Source: Bradyrhizobium vignae (GTDB taxonomy: Bacteria; Pseudomonadota; Alphaproteobacteria; Rhizobiales; Xanthobacteraceae). From it: a DNA stretch of 58,413 bases. A program made the position numbers and the translations under genes. Below, piece by piece: positions 9,598 to 18,802 of this stretch. Within the stretch, counting starts at the first letter, position 1, and the number at the start of each line of letters is the position of its first letter. The stretch covers positions 1 to 58,413 of the forward strand of contig NZ_RDQF01000050.1 of assembly GCF_004114425.1 (NCBI RefSeq), read 5' to 3'. The notes beneath the pieces are model-generated. The model made no database searches. It was not told the DNA's origin and saw nothing but the letters and a program-made list of their open reading frames with translations.

Positions 9598-9913
9598 AAA
9601 AAGAAGTGCCTCAGCCGCCAGCCGCGGCTCCCGACAGACCGGCAATTGCATGCGCACGATCAAGCCGTGCAGCTTGCGGTCGTGCAGCGACAGCTTCCAG
9701 GTCGGCGCGGTCCTCGCCGCGGTCATGCTTCACCCAGGGCGCATGATCAATCGGCGGGGAACCGTGCGTCGCAAAATGTTCCTGAGTGACGCAGGAACAA
9801 GTCTCGTGAATTCTCCGCTCGCGCATTGCGCAACGAAATTGCGGTGCGCACGGAACTGCGCGTGATCAGCGCTGTTCTCTCCACACAAGGTTTTCGTTGA
9901 AGGAGAGGACAAC
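9598..9913. other. Non-coding stretch with no recognisable gene
   Basis: No convincing frame. Short open frames on both strands match no family I know. The last 40 bases hold the leader and ribosome site (AGGAGAGGAC) of the PRC-barrel gene. Confidence 0.5.
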
Positions 9914-10435
9914 ATGATGAAATCGATCGTTGCCGGCCTTGCCGGCACAGCACTGCTGGCGACCGCTGCGTTCGCGCAAGCGCCGACCGCGACCACCGAC
10001 AAGGCGGCACCGGCGGCCACCGCCACGACGACGAGCGCGTCCGACCAGTGGCGCGTGTCGAAAATGTCGGGCGTGAAGGTCTATAACGAGGCCAACGAGA
10101 ACATCGGCTCGATCAACGACCTCTTGATGGACAAGAGCGGTAACGTCAAGATGGCCGTGATCGGCGTCGGCGGCTTCCTCGGCATGGGCGAGCACCTCGT
10201 TGCGGTGCCTTACGAGAAACTGAAGTTCGTCAACGAGCCCGTCGCCTACACCGGCACGGCCGCCACCAACCCGCCCGGCCGGCCGGCCTCGACCACGACG
10301 ACCGGCGCAGCGACCGGAACCGACAAGACCGCGACGACCACGACGTCCGCGTCGAAGTGGTACCCCGACCACGCCGTGTTCAATGCGAGCAAGGACGAGC
10401 TGAAGAACATGCCCGAGTTCAAGTACTCGGAGTAA
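9914..10435 (+). CDS. Secreted PRC-barrel domain protein
   Basis: 173 residues: signal peptide (residues 1-22, ..TAAFAQA), a Thr/Ala-rich linker, one PRC-barrel domain (about 45-105: 'GVKVYNEANENIGSINDLLMDKSGNVKMAVIGVGGFLGMGEHLVAVPYEKL'), then a second Thr/Ala linker and a charged tail. PRC barrels are small beta folds seen in RimM, photosynthetic H subunits and many rhizobial periplasmic stress proteins. Strong SD AAGGAGAGGAC before ATG. Exported, probably monocistronic and possibly stress-induced. Confidence 0.85.
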   Translation: MMKSIVAGLAGTALLATAAFAQAPTATTDKAAPAATATTTSASDQWRVSKMSGVKVYNEANENIGSINDLLMDKSGNVKMAVIGVGGFLGMGEHLVAVPYEKLKFVNEPVAYTGTAATNPPGRPASTTTTGAATGTDKTATTTTSASKWYPDHAVFNASKDELKNMPEFKYSE

Positions 10436-10497
10436 TGGACTTCTAGTCGGCTGAACGAAGCGCGCCTGGTTTCCACCGGGCGCGCTGTCGTGTCTTC

Positions 10498-10583
10498 GTC
10501 ATTGCGAGGAGTTCTTGCGACGAAGCAAATCCAGACTGTCGCCGCGGAGGGATTCTGGATTGCTTCGCTTCGTTCGCAATGAC
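10498..10583. repeat. Intergenic repeat, GTCATTGCGAGGAG family, copy 2
   Basis: Nearly identical to the thiE-thiC element; arms GTCATTGCGAGGAG and CGCAATGAC with inner 'aatccagactg / ctggatt'. It lies between convergent genes. Confidence 0.8.
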
Positions 10584-10597
10584 GGAAGTTGCGGAGG

Positions 10598-11809
10598 CTA
10601 ATGCGTCACCAGCGGGCAGCCGCCCTTGTCGAGCGGGCGGAAGGCCTCGTCGCCGGGCACGGTGGCGATCAGCTTGTAGAGGTCCCACTCGCCCTTGGAT
10701 TCCTCGGGCTTTTTGACCTCGAACAAATACATGTCGTGGACCATGCGGCCGTCGATGCGGATCTTGCCGTTCTTCGCAAAGAAGTCGTTGACCGGAGTCG
10801 CGCGCATTTGCTCCATCACCTTCGGCGCCGCGTCAGTCTTGATCGCGTCGATCGCCTTCAAATAGTGCATCGTTGCCGAATAAAGGCCGGCCTGGATCAT
10901 GGTCGGCATGTGCCCGACCTTCTCGTTGAAGCGCTTCGAGAACGCGCGCGTCTCCTCGTTCATGTCCCAGTAGAAGGCGTCGGTGACGATCAGGCCTTGC
11001 GTCGACTTGATGCCTAGCGAATGCGTGTCGGTGATCTCCTGCAAGAGCGCGATCATCTTCTGGCCGCCCTGGGTCAGACCGAATTCGGAAGCCTGCTTTA
11101 GGGCATTGGTGGTATCGCCGCCGGCATTCGCCAGCGCGACGACCTTGGCCTTGGAGGCCTGGGCCTGCAGCAGGAATGAGGAGAAGTCCGACGAGTTGAG
11201 CGGATGGCGGACGTCGCCGAGCACCTTGCCGCCACTCTCCTTGACCACGTTGGCGGCGTCGCGCTCCAGCGCCATGCCGAAGGCGTAGTCGGCGGTGACG
11301 AAGAACCAGGTGTCCTCGCCGCGCTTGACCATTGCCTTGCCGGCGACGTTCGACAGCGCATAGGTGTCGTAGGTCCAGTGCACGGTATTGGGTGAGCAGG
11401 CGGTGCCGGTGATGTCGGACGAGCCACCGCCGGAATTGATGTGGATCCTGTTCTTCTCGCGCGTCAGCGCCGAGACCGGCAGCGCTACCGATGACGTCGG
11501 CACGTCGAAGATCGCGTCGACCTTGTCGTTGTCGTACCAGTTGCGGGCAATGTTGACGCCGACGTCGGGCTTGTTCTGGTGATCGGCAGCGACCACCTGC
11601 ACCGGTTTGCCCGCGACCTTGGCGCCGTAATCGGCGACCGCCATTTCGACCGCGGCGAGCGAGCCCTTGCCGGTCGCGTCCGCATAGAGGCTCGACATGT
11701 CCGTGAGCACGCCGATCTTGACGACGTCGTCGGAGATCTGGGCGTGCGCGGCGCCGGAAGTCGCGGCGAGCGCGAGGCCGGCCGCGACGGCGGCGAATAG
11801 CTTTTGCAT
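10598..11809 (-). CDS. Branched-chain amino acid-type ABC transporter substrate-binding protein (LivK/Peripla_BP_6)
   Basis: 403 residues with a signal peptide (1-23, ..SGAAHA) and the type I periplasmic binding fold: 'VVKIGVLTDMSSLYADATGKGSLAAVEMAVADYG', 'ADHQNKPDVGVNIARNWYDNDKVDAIFDVPTSSVALPVS', then 'FFVTADYAFGMALERDAANVVKESGGKVLG'. Such proteins bind Leu/Ile/Val, amides, short-chain acids or aromatics; the ligand cannot be read here. No LivHMGF genes adjoin it. It is an orphan, as is common in Bradyrhizobium. GGGAGAAACACG precedes the ATG. Confidence 0.9.
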   Translation of the reverse strand: MQKLFAAVAAGLALAATSGAAHAQISDDVVKIGVLTDMSSLYADATGKGSLAAVEMAVADYGAKVAGKPVQVVAADHQNKPDVGVNIARNWYDNDKVDAIFDVPTSSVALPVSALTREKNRIHINSGGGSSDITGTACSPNTVHWTYDTYALSNVAGKAMVKRGEDTWFFVTADYAFGMALERDAANVVKESGGKVLGDVRHPLNSSDFSSFLLQAQASKAKVVALANAGGDTTNALKQASEFGLTQGGQKMIALLQEITDTHSLGIKSTQGLIVTDAFYWDMNEETRAFSKRFNEKVGHMPTMIQAGLYSATMHYLKAIDAIKTDAAPKVMEQMRATPVNDFFAKNGKIRIDGRMVHDMYLFEVKKPEESKGEWDLYKLIATVPGDEAFRPLDKGGCPLVTH

Positions 11810-11991
11810 CGTGTTTCTCCCTGTGTGTTGTTGTTGGAGCGTTGTTGCGGGGACGGTTGTAGCGGCAATCGGTCGCGGCAGCTAAGCGGCGCGCGTCATA
11901 GCGGAATGCAAAATCAGAAGGGGCGGGGTGTTCCCTTCGCCTCTCCCCGCCTGCGGCAGGATAACCGCATATGGGAGAGAGTCCCCCTGTG

Positions 11992-12120
11992 GCATCCTTC
12001 GAGACGCCCGCCGTTGGCGGGCCCTGAGGATGAGGACCGAGTGTGCGGCAGTCGTTTCAACAAGCACCGATGCCGCTTAGCCTCATCCCTGAGGAGACCG
12101 CGGAGCGGTCGTCAAGGACG
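11992..12120. repeat. Intergenic repeat, CATCCTTCGAGACG..CTCATCC family, copy 1
   Basis: Arms GCATCCTTCGAGACGCCCGC and near-complementary 3' end, with inner 'ctgaggatgagg / cctcatccctgagg'. Copies: 14361-14489, 16931-17059, 21913-22043. The rest of 11810-12197 shows nothing else apart from short pyrimidine-rich hairpins. Confidence 0.75.
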
Positions 12121-12197
12121 AGCCGCGCGCTTAGGTTGCGCAGAATGCCATATGTGATTGCCATTCCGCGCGCGGGGAGAAGGAGGAGCGCCGCCTT

Positions 12198-13025
12198 TCA
12201 GCCGCCGCCCTTGAGCCGTTCGTTACGCCGGCGCAAGCCTTCCAGGGTGGCGAGGAGGATGACCGAGACCGTCGTCAAGATCACCGCCGCTGCCGTGATG
12301 GTCGGGCTGATGTTCTCGCGGATGCCGCTGAACATCTCGCGCGGCAGGGTGCGCTGCTCGGGACCTGCCATGAACAGCACGATCACCACCTCGTCGAAGC
12401 TGGTCGCGAAGGCGAACAGCGCGCCTGAAGCGAGGCCAGGCAGGATCAGCGGCAGGATCACGCGGCGGAACGCGTAGATTGGCGAAGCACCGAGCGAGGC
12501 GGCGGCGCGGGACAGATTGGTGTCGAAGCTTTGCAGCGTCGCACCGACCGTGATCACCACGAACGGCGTCGCCAGCGCGGTGTGGGCCAGGATCAGGCCG
12601 AGATAACTGCCGGTCAGTCCGATCGGCGCGAAGAAGAAATACAGGCCCACCGCGGTGATGACCCCGGGCACGACCACCGGCGACAGCACGAAAGCCAGTA
12701 CGAGCGGCTTGAACCGGCTCTTCCACTGCGCCAGCCCCAGCGCGGCCAGCGTGCCAAGCACCATCGACAGCGCCGTCGAGGCGACGCCGATGATCATGCT
12801 GTTCTTCAACGAATGCATCCAGCGCGGCGAAGTGATGAAGTCGTCGTACCAACGCAAGGACAGGCCCGGTAACGGATAGGTCAGGTACGAGCCCGAGCTG
12901 AAGGACAGCGGCATGATCGCAAGGATGGGCGCGATCAGGAAGATGAACACCAGCGTCGAGACGACGATGGTCGCGGTCCACGCGATGCGCTGGCTGGGCG
13001 TGCGGAGGGAGGAATTGTCGCTCAA
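12198..13025 (-). CDS. ABC transporter permease, PotC-like (spermidine/putrescine family)
   Basis: Inner-membrane subunit of the polyamine/opine-type importer. 275 residues if started at the TTG (13023-13025): that TTG overlaps the upstream stop as TTGA and has GGAGG ten bases before it, and no ATG fits better. Six hydrophobic segments. The EAA loop 'AAASLGASPIYAFRRVILPLILPG', which docks on the ATPase, is intact. Translationally coupled to the PotB-like gene. Confidence 0.88.
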   Translation of the reverse strand: MSDNSSLRTPSQRIAWTATIVVSTLVFIFLIAPILAIMPLSFSSGSYLTYPLPGLSLRWYDDFITSPRWMHSLKNSMIIGVASTALSMVLGTLAALGLAQWKSRFKPLVLAFVLSPVVVPGVITAVGLYFFFAPIGLTGSYLGLILAHTALATPFVVITVGATLQSFDTNLSRAAASLGASPIYAFRRVILPLILPGLASGALFAFATSFDEVVIVLFMAGPEQRTLPREMFSGIRENISPTITAAAVILTTVSVILLATLEGLRRRNERLKGGG

Positions 13026-14272
13026 TTCTTCATGCCTCCCGTGACCTGCTGTCCCTGTACCAGCTTGCCGTAGACGAGAGCGAGCAGAACGGTGGCCAAG
13101 AGCAGCACCGCCCCCAATGCCGAAGCAAGGCCCCAATTGGCCGTCTCGGTGGTGTAGAGTGCGATGAAGTAGCTGATCATCTGGTCTGCGGCGCCGCCGA
13201 CCAGGGCCGGCGTGATGTAATAGCCGAGCGCGAGGATGAAGACGAGCAGACTTCCCGCGCCGATGCCGGGCAAGGTCTGAGGCAGGTAAATCCGCAGAAA
13301 GGCGGTGAGGGGAGGCGCGCCGAGCGAGGCGGCGGCACGCATGTATGCAGGCGAGATCGCCTTCATGCTGCTGTACAGCGGCAGGATCATGAACGGCAGG
13401 AGAACGTGGGTCATGGCCACGCAGACGCCGAAGCGATTGTAGATCAGGCGCAACGGTTCGTCGATGATGCCAAGCCAGTGCAGGCTGTCGTTCACGATTC
13501 CCTTGCTCTGCAACAGCACGATCCAGGCGCAGGTGCGGACCAGCAGAGACGTCCAGAACGGCAGCAGGACGAAGATCATCAAGAGGTTCGACCGGACCGG
13601 CGGCAGCGTCGCCAGCAAGTAGGCGACCGGGAAGCCGAGGATCAGGCAGAGTGCCGTGACACCGAGGCTGATGAGGAAGGTGCGGGCGAAAACCTCGCGG
13701 TAGATGGCCTGATCCTTCGGGGCTGCGACGATCGCGCCGTCCGCGTTCCGCGTCAGGTCGAGCGCGGCGAGAAGGTAGAATCCGGTGATGGGACCACCGG
13801 CGTCCTTGATCGTCGCCCAGGTGGCGCGTTCGCGCCAGGCCGGGTTGATCTTGCCCAACGTCTCCTTGGCCGTGCCCGGCTCCGGAGCCGCCTTCAGATT
13901 GCGCGCCGTGCTGGTCAGGATCGTGCGGAAGCCGTTGAGTGCGTAGTTCAGCCGCTTGGCCGCGATGGCGATGCTGCCGGCACCACGCGCCGCCATGATG
14001 TCGCTTGCCAGCGCGGCATAGGCCTTTTCGTTGGGGAGGTCCTTGCCGTCCCAGTCCGCGAGAACAGCTATGGTTTGCGGCAGAACCTGGCGCACCTCGC
14101 GGTCATCGACCGCGCGCCAGAGCATGCCGGCGATGGGGCCTGCGAAGGTGAAGAGCAGGAAGACAAGAAGCGGCAGGACCAGCGCCAATGCCTTGACTTG
14201 GCGTGCCCGCTCCGCTCGCCTCAACTGGCGCTTGAGCGGCACTTCGGTCTCGGTCAGGGACGCCGCTGTCAT
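13022..14272 (-). CDS. ABC transporter permease, PotB-like
   Basis: 416 residues, longer than E. coli PotB because a large periplasmic insert (about residues 60-190) follows the first membrane helix (30-52, 'ALALVLPLLVFLLFTFAGPIA'), a layout common in rhizobial opine/polyamine transporters. Five further helices and the EAA loop 'AAASLGAPPLTAFLRIYLPQTLPGI' follow. Its stop overlaps the next start by two bases. A repeat lies between it and the binding-protein gene. Confidence 0.9.
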   Translation of the reverse strand: MTAASLTETEVPLKRQLRRAERARQVKALALVLPLLVFLLFTFAGPIAGMLWRAVDDREVRQVLPQTIAVLADWDGKDLPNEKAYAALASDIMAARGAGSIAIAAKRLNYALNGFRTILTSTARNLKAAPEPGTAKETLGKINPAWRERATWATIKDAGGPITGFYLLAALDLTRNADGAIVAAPKDQAIYREVFARTFLISLGVTALCLILGFPVAYLLATLPPVRSNLLMIFVLLPFWTSLLVRTCAWIVLLQSKGIVNDSLHWLGIIDEPLRLIYNRFGVCVAMTHVLLPFMILPLYSSMKAISPAYMRAAASLGAPPLTAFLRIYLPQTLPGIGAGSLLVFILALGYYITPALVGGAADQMISYFIALYTTETANWGLASALGAVLLLATVLLALVYGKLVQGQQVTGGMKN

Positions 14273-14360
14273 GGCGCGAACCTCTTTGACCGGACGTCCC
14301 CCGCCATTTCCGGGCGGGCAATCGCATATGGCATTTCGGGCCGGTCTGAGCGCGCGCCTC

Positions 14361-14489
14361 GTCCTTCGAGACGACCGCTTGGCGGCCTCCTCAGGATGAG
14401 GCTCCTCGACATCGGTGTCTGTAAAGTCGCTGCCACAGACTCAGACCTCATCCTGAGGGCCCGCCATGGGCGGGCGTCTCGAAGGATGC
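14361..14489. repeat. Intergenic repeat, GTCCTTCGAGACG family, copy 2 (inside ABC operon)
   Basis: Arms GTCCTTCGAGAC and GTCTCGAAGGATG with inner 'ctcaggatgagg / cctcatcctgag'. It lies between the binding-protein gene and the PotB-like permease, where it may raise stability of the upstream message. Confidence 0.8.
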
Positions 14490-14554
14490 ACCGCGGGCGA
14501 GCTATCCGCCACGTTTTTCCCTCCGCCTGCGCCGCACGCCGGTGCTGTCGGGAC

Positions 14555-15604
14555 CTACTTCGCTGCCCATTTGTTGAAGCGCTCGGTCAGGCGGTCGATG
14601 TTCTCGAGCCAGAAGCCAACGTTGATCTCGACCGCGTTCTTGATGTTGTCAGGCGCTGTCGGCAGGTCCTTCAGGACGGCGGGCGCGAGCCGGCCGGCGG
14701 CGTCCTTGTTCGAAGTGCCATAGGCGATGTTCTCCGAGAGCTTGGACTGGTTCTCCGCCTTGCCGACGAAGTCCAGGAATTTGTAGGCCGCGTCCTTGTT
14801 CGGGCTGCCCTTCAGGATCACCCAGCTGTCGAGGGTGAACAGCGCGCCGTCCCACACCATGCCGAAGTTTTTCTTCTCGTTCTTGTTCGCGGTGTCGATG
14901 CGGCCATTATAGACCGAGGTCATCGCCACCTCCCCGGAGGCGAGCAATTGCGGCGGCTGGGCGCCGGCCTTCCACCACACGATGTCGCCCTTGATGGTAT
15001 CCAGCTTCTTGAAGGCGCGATCGACGCCTTCGTCGGTCGCCAGCACCTTGTAGACGTCCTTTGGTGCGACGCCGTCGGCCATGAGGGCGATCTCCAGCGT
15101 GGTCTTCGGGCCCTGGCGCAAGGCGCGCTTGCCGGGAATCTTCTTGGTATCGAAGAAGTCGGCCCAGCCTTGGGGTGCCTCCTTCAGCTTGTCCTTGTCG
15201 TAGCCGAGAACGAAATCGTAGAGGATGGCGCCGACGCCGCAAGGATTGACCGCCGGCGGGATGTAGGCGGCCTCGCCGCCGATCTTGGAATAGTCCAGCT
15301 TCTCGAACAGGCCTTCCTCGCAGCCGACTGCGAGCTCGTCGCTTTCGACCTGGACGACGTCCCAGGTGGCGGCACCACCCTGCACCTTGGCGCGCAATAC
15401 GCCGACGCCGCCGTCCCAGGCCTCGTCGTTCATCGCAACGCCTGTTACCTTCTTGAACGGCTCGAAATAGACTTTCTTCTGAGCATCCTGATACGCGCCG
15501 CCCCACGATACGACGGTGAGATCGCGCGCTTGCGCAACTGTCGCCAGCGCAGCACTGGCGCTCAGTGCCGCGGCGAACCCCAGAGCGATCTTGCGATTCA
15601 GCAT
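14555..15604 (-). CDS. Extracellular solute-binding protein, PotD/SBP_bac_8 type
   Basis: 349 residues from the ATG at 15602-15604, with GAAGGAA upstream and a clear signal peptide (1-26, ..ALATVAQA). The mature start 'RDLTVVSWGGAYQDAQKKVYFEPFKKVTG' is typical of polyamine/opine binding proteins. 'WDVVQVESDELAVGCEEGLFEKLD' and 'SGEVAMTSVYNGRI' line the ligand cleft in this family. Ligand probably spermidine/putrescine-like or an amino-acid derivative; unproven. Second gene of the ATPase-SBP-permease-permease operon. Confidence 0.9.
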   Translation of the reverse strand: MLNRKIALGFAAALSASAALATVAQARDLTVVSWGGAYQDAQKKVYFEPFKKVTGVAMNDEAWDGGVGVLRAKVQGGAATWDVVQVESDELAVGCEEGLFEKLDYSKIGGEAAYIPPAVNPCGVGAILYDFVLGYDKDKLKEAPQGWADFFDTKKIPGKRALRQGPKTTLEIALMADGVAPKDVYKVLATDEGVDRAFKKLDTIKGDIVWWKAGAQPPQLLASGEVAMTSVYNGRIDTANKNEKKNFGMVWDGALFTLDSWVILKGSPNKDAAYKFLDFVGKAENQSKLSENIAYGTSNKDAAGRLAPAVLKDLPTAPDNIKNAVEINVGFWLENIDRLTERFNKWAAK

Positions 15605-15669
15605 GGTCTTCGTTCCTTCTTGTGTGAGTTGCGTCGAGATTGATTGTTTCATGTCCGCTTTGCGTTGGA

Positions 15670-16779
15670 TCAGACGGGGTCGAGAGCCAGGCAATCCTCG
15701 GGGCGGAAGGTGATGAAGACGCTTTCCCCTTGTGTGAGGCTGTGATGCGCTCCCGGTTGAAGCTTGACCATGAACTCGCCGTTGCCGGCGACCTCGAGTA
15801 CGGCCAGCGCGTGGTCGCCGAGATAGATCGTGTTCTGGACTTTTGCCGGCAGGCGATTGACCCCGTCGCTGGTGCTGCCGTCCGGGACGATGGCGATCCG
15901 CTCCGGCCGCACTGACAGCGAGGTCGACGCACCCGCGCCTGAGATGTTGACAGCCCGCGCGGTCACGGCGCCGCCTCCGGCCAGCACAACCCGGCAAAAC
16001 TCCTTGTCGATCGTCTCGACGGTGCCGGCCAGCACATTGTTCTCGCCGATGAAGTGAGCGACGAAGCTGTTCACCGGATGCTCATACAGCGCGTCGGGCC
16101 TGTCGATCTGCTGCACGATGCCGTCGTTGAACACGGCGATCCGATCCGACATCGTGAGCGCTTCACTCTGATCGTGGGTGACGTAGACGATGGTGATGCC
16201 CATCGTCTCGTGCAGCTGCTTGATCTCCAGCTGCATCTGCTCCCGCAGGCGCTTGTCCAGGGCGCCGAGCGGCTCGTCCATCAGCACGAGCTGCGGATTG
16301 AAGACCAGCGCGCGGGCCAGCGCCACGCGCTGTTGCTGGCCACCGGACAACTGCCCGGGCCGCCGCTGCGCCAGGCTTTCCATCTTGATCATGCGCAGCG
16401 CCGCGCTGACGCGCTCCTGCACGTCCGCCTTGCTCGTGTTGCGAACGGATAGTGGAAAGGCGATGTTCTCCGCGATGGTCAGGTGCGGAAACAGGGCGTA
16501 GTTCTGGAACACCATGCCGATGTCGCGCTTGTGCGGCGGCACGTTCTTGATCGGGCGGTCCGCGAGGTAGATCTCGCCATGGGTCGGCACCTCGAAGCCG
16601 GCCAGCATCATCAGCGTGGTGGTCTTGCCCGAGCCCGACGGGCCGAGCAGGGTGATGAACTCGCCCTTCCTGATGTCGAGATCGAGGTTCTTCACCACGA
16701 GATGCTCGCCATCATAGGTCTTCTGAATGCCGGAAAAGCGCACCAGCGCCGGCGCGGGTGTGACCATGCCGGCTTCCAT
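15670..16779 (-). CDS. ABC transporter ATP-binding protein, PotA-like
   Basis: 369 residues from the ATG at 16777-16779 (GAGGACAAC just before it). Nucleotide-binding domain with Walker A 'GPSGSGKTT', Q-loop 'VFQNYALFPHLT', signature 'LSGGQQQRVALARA', Walker B 'LVLMDEPLGALD' and switch His in 'YVTHDQSEA'. A C-terminal TOBE domain (about 285-369) ends 'VFITFRPEDCLAL'. It energises the two permeases downstream and is the first gene of the operon. Confidence 0.94.
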   Translation of the reverse strand: MEAGMVTPAPALVRFSGIQKTYDGEHLVVKNLDLDIRKGEFITLLGPSGSGKTTTLMMLAGFEVPTHGEIYLADRPIKNVPPHKRDIGMVFQNYALFPHLTIAENIAFPLSVRNTSKADVQERVSAALRMIKMESLAQRRPGQLSGGQQQRVALARALVFNPQLVLMDEPLGALDKRLREQMQLEIKQLHETMGITIVYVTHDQSEALTMSDRIAVFNDGIVQQIDRPDALYEHPVNSFVAHFIGENNVLAGTVETIDKEFCRVVLAGGGAVTARAVNISGAGASTSLSVRPERIAIVPDGSTSDGVNRLPAKVQNTIYLGDHALAVLEVAGNGEFMVKLQPGAHHSLTQGESVFITFRPEDCLALDPV

Positions 16780-16930
16780 GTTGTCCTCGCGTTGTCCCCT
16801 ACCGTGCCGTGCGAGATTAGCATCCTCCAGCGAGAATGCCAGCGGCGCAAGCGACGAAGAGGCGTGCGAGGCCTGGTGAGTGGGCAAGGCATCGCATGCG
16901 ACTCGTCGCGGAGGCCTGCGCGCACGCCTC

Positions 16931-17059
16931 GTCCTTCGAGACGGCGCTTACGCGCCTCCTCGGGATGAGGCAAATCGGCGGCAGGGCTCGTTGAGACTGC
17001 AGCCGCGCACTCCGTCCTCATCCTGAGGAGCCCGCCTAAAGCGGGCGTCTCGTAGGATG
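16931..17059. repeat. Intergenic repeat, GTCCTTCGAGACG family, copy 3
   Basis: Same end arms as the other copies, including 'ctcatcctgaggagcccgc'. It lies between the DUF4403 gene end and the importer operon promoter region. Confidence 0.8.
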
Positions 17060-17090
17060 GTGCGATAGCCTCGCGGTGAGTGGGGGCGCG

Positions 17091-18662
17091 CTACATTCCG
17101 GGCAGCTTCGTCACATACACATTCAGCGAGCCGCCGGCTTCCGCGACCACGCGCAGGGTCTTGGAATCGAACGCGATGTCGGCGAGAGTGAGGCTTTCAA
17201 TCCTGGCCTCGACCTTGAGGCCGTCCTCGCTCTTCTGGTAGTCGGCGATGGCGGCCGCGATCTTCTCGCGCGCGTTGGCGGCGATCGGCTTCAGATCGAG
17301 GGTCGCCTTCTGGAGCAGCGCCTGCTGCATCTGCGGCACCACCGCGCGCGCGGCGGCGCCCAGAAGGCCGAAGGCGGCCTCGGACTCCACCGCGAGCTGG
17401 ATGTCGGCGAGGCGCAGCGTCTGCCGCGCCTGGTCGAGCACCGGCCGGCCCCAGATGTGCACCGTCGCCTCGGCACCGAAGCCGAACCAGCTCTTCTTCT
17501 CCTTGGCGCGCACCAAGAGCGAGATCAGCAGCCGGTCACCCGAGGGGATGACGTTGGCGCTCTTGACGGTGACGTCGACCGGGCCGGAGCCGTCCTCGGG
17601 ATAGGTGTGGCCGACCATCTGCGCTGCGATCAGCTTGTTGATCTCGGTGAAGGGCACGTCGATCGGCACGCCGATGTTCACGCCGGTGCCGGTCGGCGGC
17701 ACGATCGAGATCTTGTCGGGGAACGGACACTCCGGCTTGGTCTGCGTCGAGGTGACGCGCGTCTCGGCCTCGAGGCCGAGCAGCAGCGTCACGGCCTGCG
17801 CATCGACGCGCGGCTGCGCCGCGATCGCCCGCACCGGCTTCATCTCGAGCCAGAGCGGCGGCAGCGCGGCCGATGAACCCGAGCCTTGCAGCGGGATCGA
17901 GCGGCAGGCCTTGACCCATTGCGTCTTCGCGTTCTCGCGCAGCGATGGATCGTTGCGGATGCGCTCGGAGACGGCGTTGATCTGCTCGCCGACATTCTTG
18001 TCGATCAGCGGCTTCACCTGCGCCGGCACGTTGACCTTCGCGCCGGCGACGTTGAGGTTGGTGTCGCCGAGATTGACCTGGGCTCCGAGATTGGGCTCGA
18101 GATGCCAGGCAGCGGCGAGCTTCGGGCGCGAGGTGACGACGACGTTGCCCTTGATCTCGGCGCTGGCGTTCAGGTTCTTGATGTTGACCGCGCCGATCCG
18201 CTTCGCTGCGTCACCGCCGAGTACGCTGCCGAGTGCGTCGCCAAGCGCGCCTGTGGCTTTCGACGACAGCGAGCCCGTCACGTTGAGCTTTCCGGTGAGC
18301 GGGGTCGAGATCGTCAGCACGTCCTTGTCGCCGCTCGCTGCCATCGGCCCGCGCGCGGCGGACCAGCCGATATCGGCGTTCTCCAGGATCTGCGAGATCG
18401 GGTTGTCGGCCTTACCGGCGAAATTGCGCGGCGCGGCCTTCTCGGCCTGCTCGCGGATCGCAGATATCGCGATGGCGACCGGCGCGACGACGATGGAGCT
18501 CTTCGAGGCGGGCGGCAGCGGCGGCAGCTGCGCGACGACCGGCGGCGCCGAATTCGTCGCGCGCGGCGACAGGACGTCCATCACCTTCAGGCTGATGAAG
18601 AACGATCCCGCGAGCACTGCGACGCCGATCAGGATGGTCTTCAAATTCAACGTGAGTCGCAT
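17091..18662 (-). CDS. DUF4403 family envelope protein
   Basis: 523 residues from the ATG at 18660-18662 (GGGGGATCG upstream; an earlier ATG adds 21 poorly typical residues). One N-terminal membrane anchor (residues 7-27), then a large domain with the repeated fold of DUF4403, including 'WHLEPNLGAQVNLGDTNLNVAGAKVNV', 'INAVSERIRNDPSLRENAKTQWVKACRSIPL' and 'PLWLEMKPVRAIAAQPRV'. Presumably anchored in the inner membrane with the bulk in the periplasm. Function unknown. Confidence 0.82.
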   Translation of the reverse strand: MRLTLNLKTILIGVAVLAGSFFISLKVMDVLSPRATNSAPPVVAQLPPLPPASKSSIVVAPVAIAISAIREQAEKAAPRNFAGKADNPISQILENADIGWSAARGPMAASGDKDVLTISTPLTGKLNVTGSLSSKATGALGDALGSVLGGDAAKRIGAVNIKNLNASAEIKGNVVVTSRPKLAAAWHLEPNLGAQVNLGDTNLNVAGAKVNVPAQVKPLIDKNVGEQINAVSERIRNDPSLRENAKTQWVKACRSIPLQGSGSSAALPPLWLEMKPVRAIAAQPRVDAQAVTLLLGLEAETRVTSTQTKPECPFPDKISIVPPTGTGVNIGVPIDVPFTEINKLIAAQMVGHTYPEDGSGPVDVTVKSANVIPSGDRLLISLLVRAKEKKSWFGFGAEATVHIWGRPVLDQARQTLRLADIQLAVESEAAFGLLGAAARAVVPQMQQALLQKATLDLKPIAANAREKIAAAIADYQKSEDGLKVEARIESLTLADIAFDSKTLRVVAEAGGSLNVYVTKLPGM

Positions 18663-18802
18663 CGATCCCCCAAGCCGCCCCGGCGGAGATTTTACAGGGC
18701 GGGCGAGGAGGGCGCTAGAGCGCACCGGTTGGGTGGAATTGGGGCGAACAGGTTAACGGCTGCGAACGCGCCGTCGCCCGCTTCAAGTCATCACGACGGG
18801 GG

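Noticed and set aside
13406..15643. 745-codon open frame on the plus strand across the ABC importer
   Set aside because: Covers well-supported minus-strand genes and two repeat regions; low-complexity residues.
10598..16779. LivK-type binding protein as part of the Pot-like importer
   Set aside because: Different fold class, 390-base gap with repeats, and the importer already has its own binding protein.
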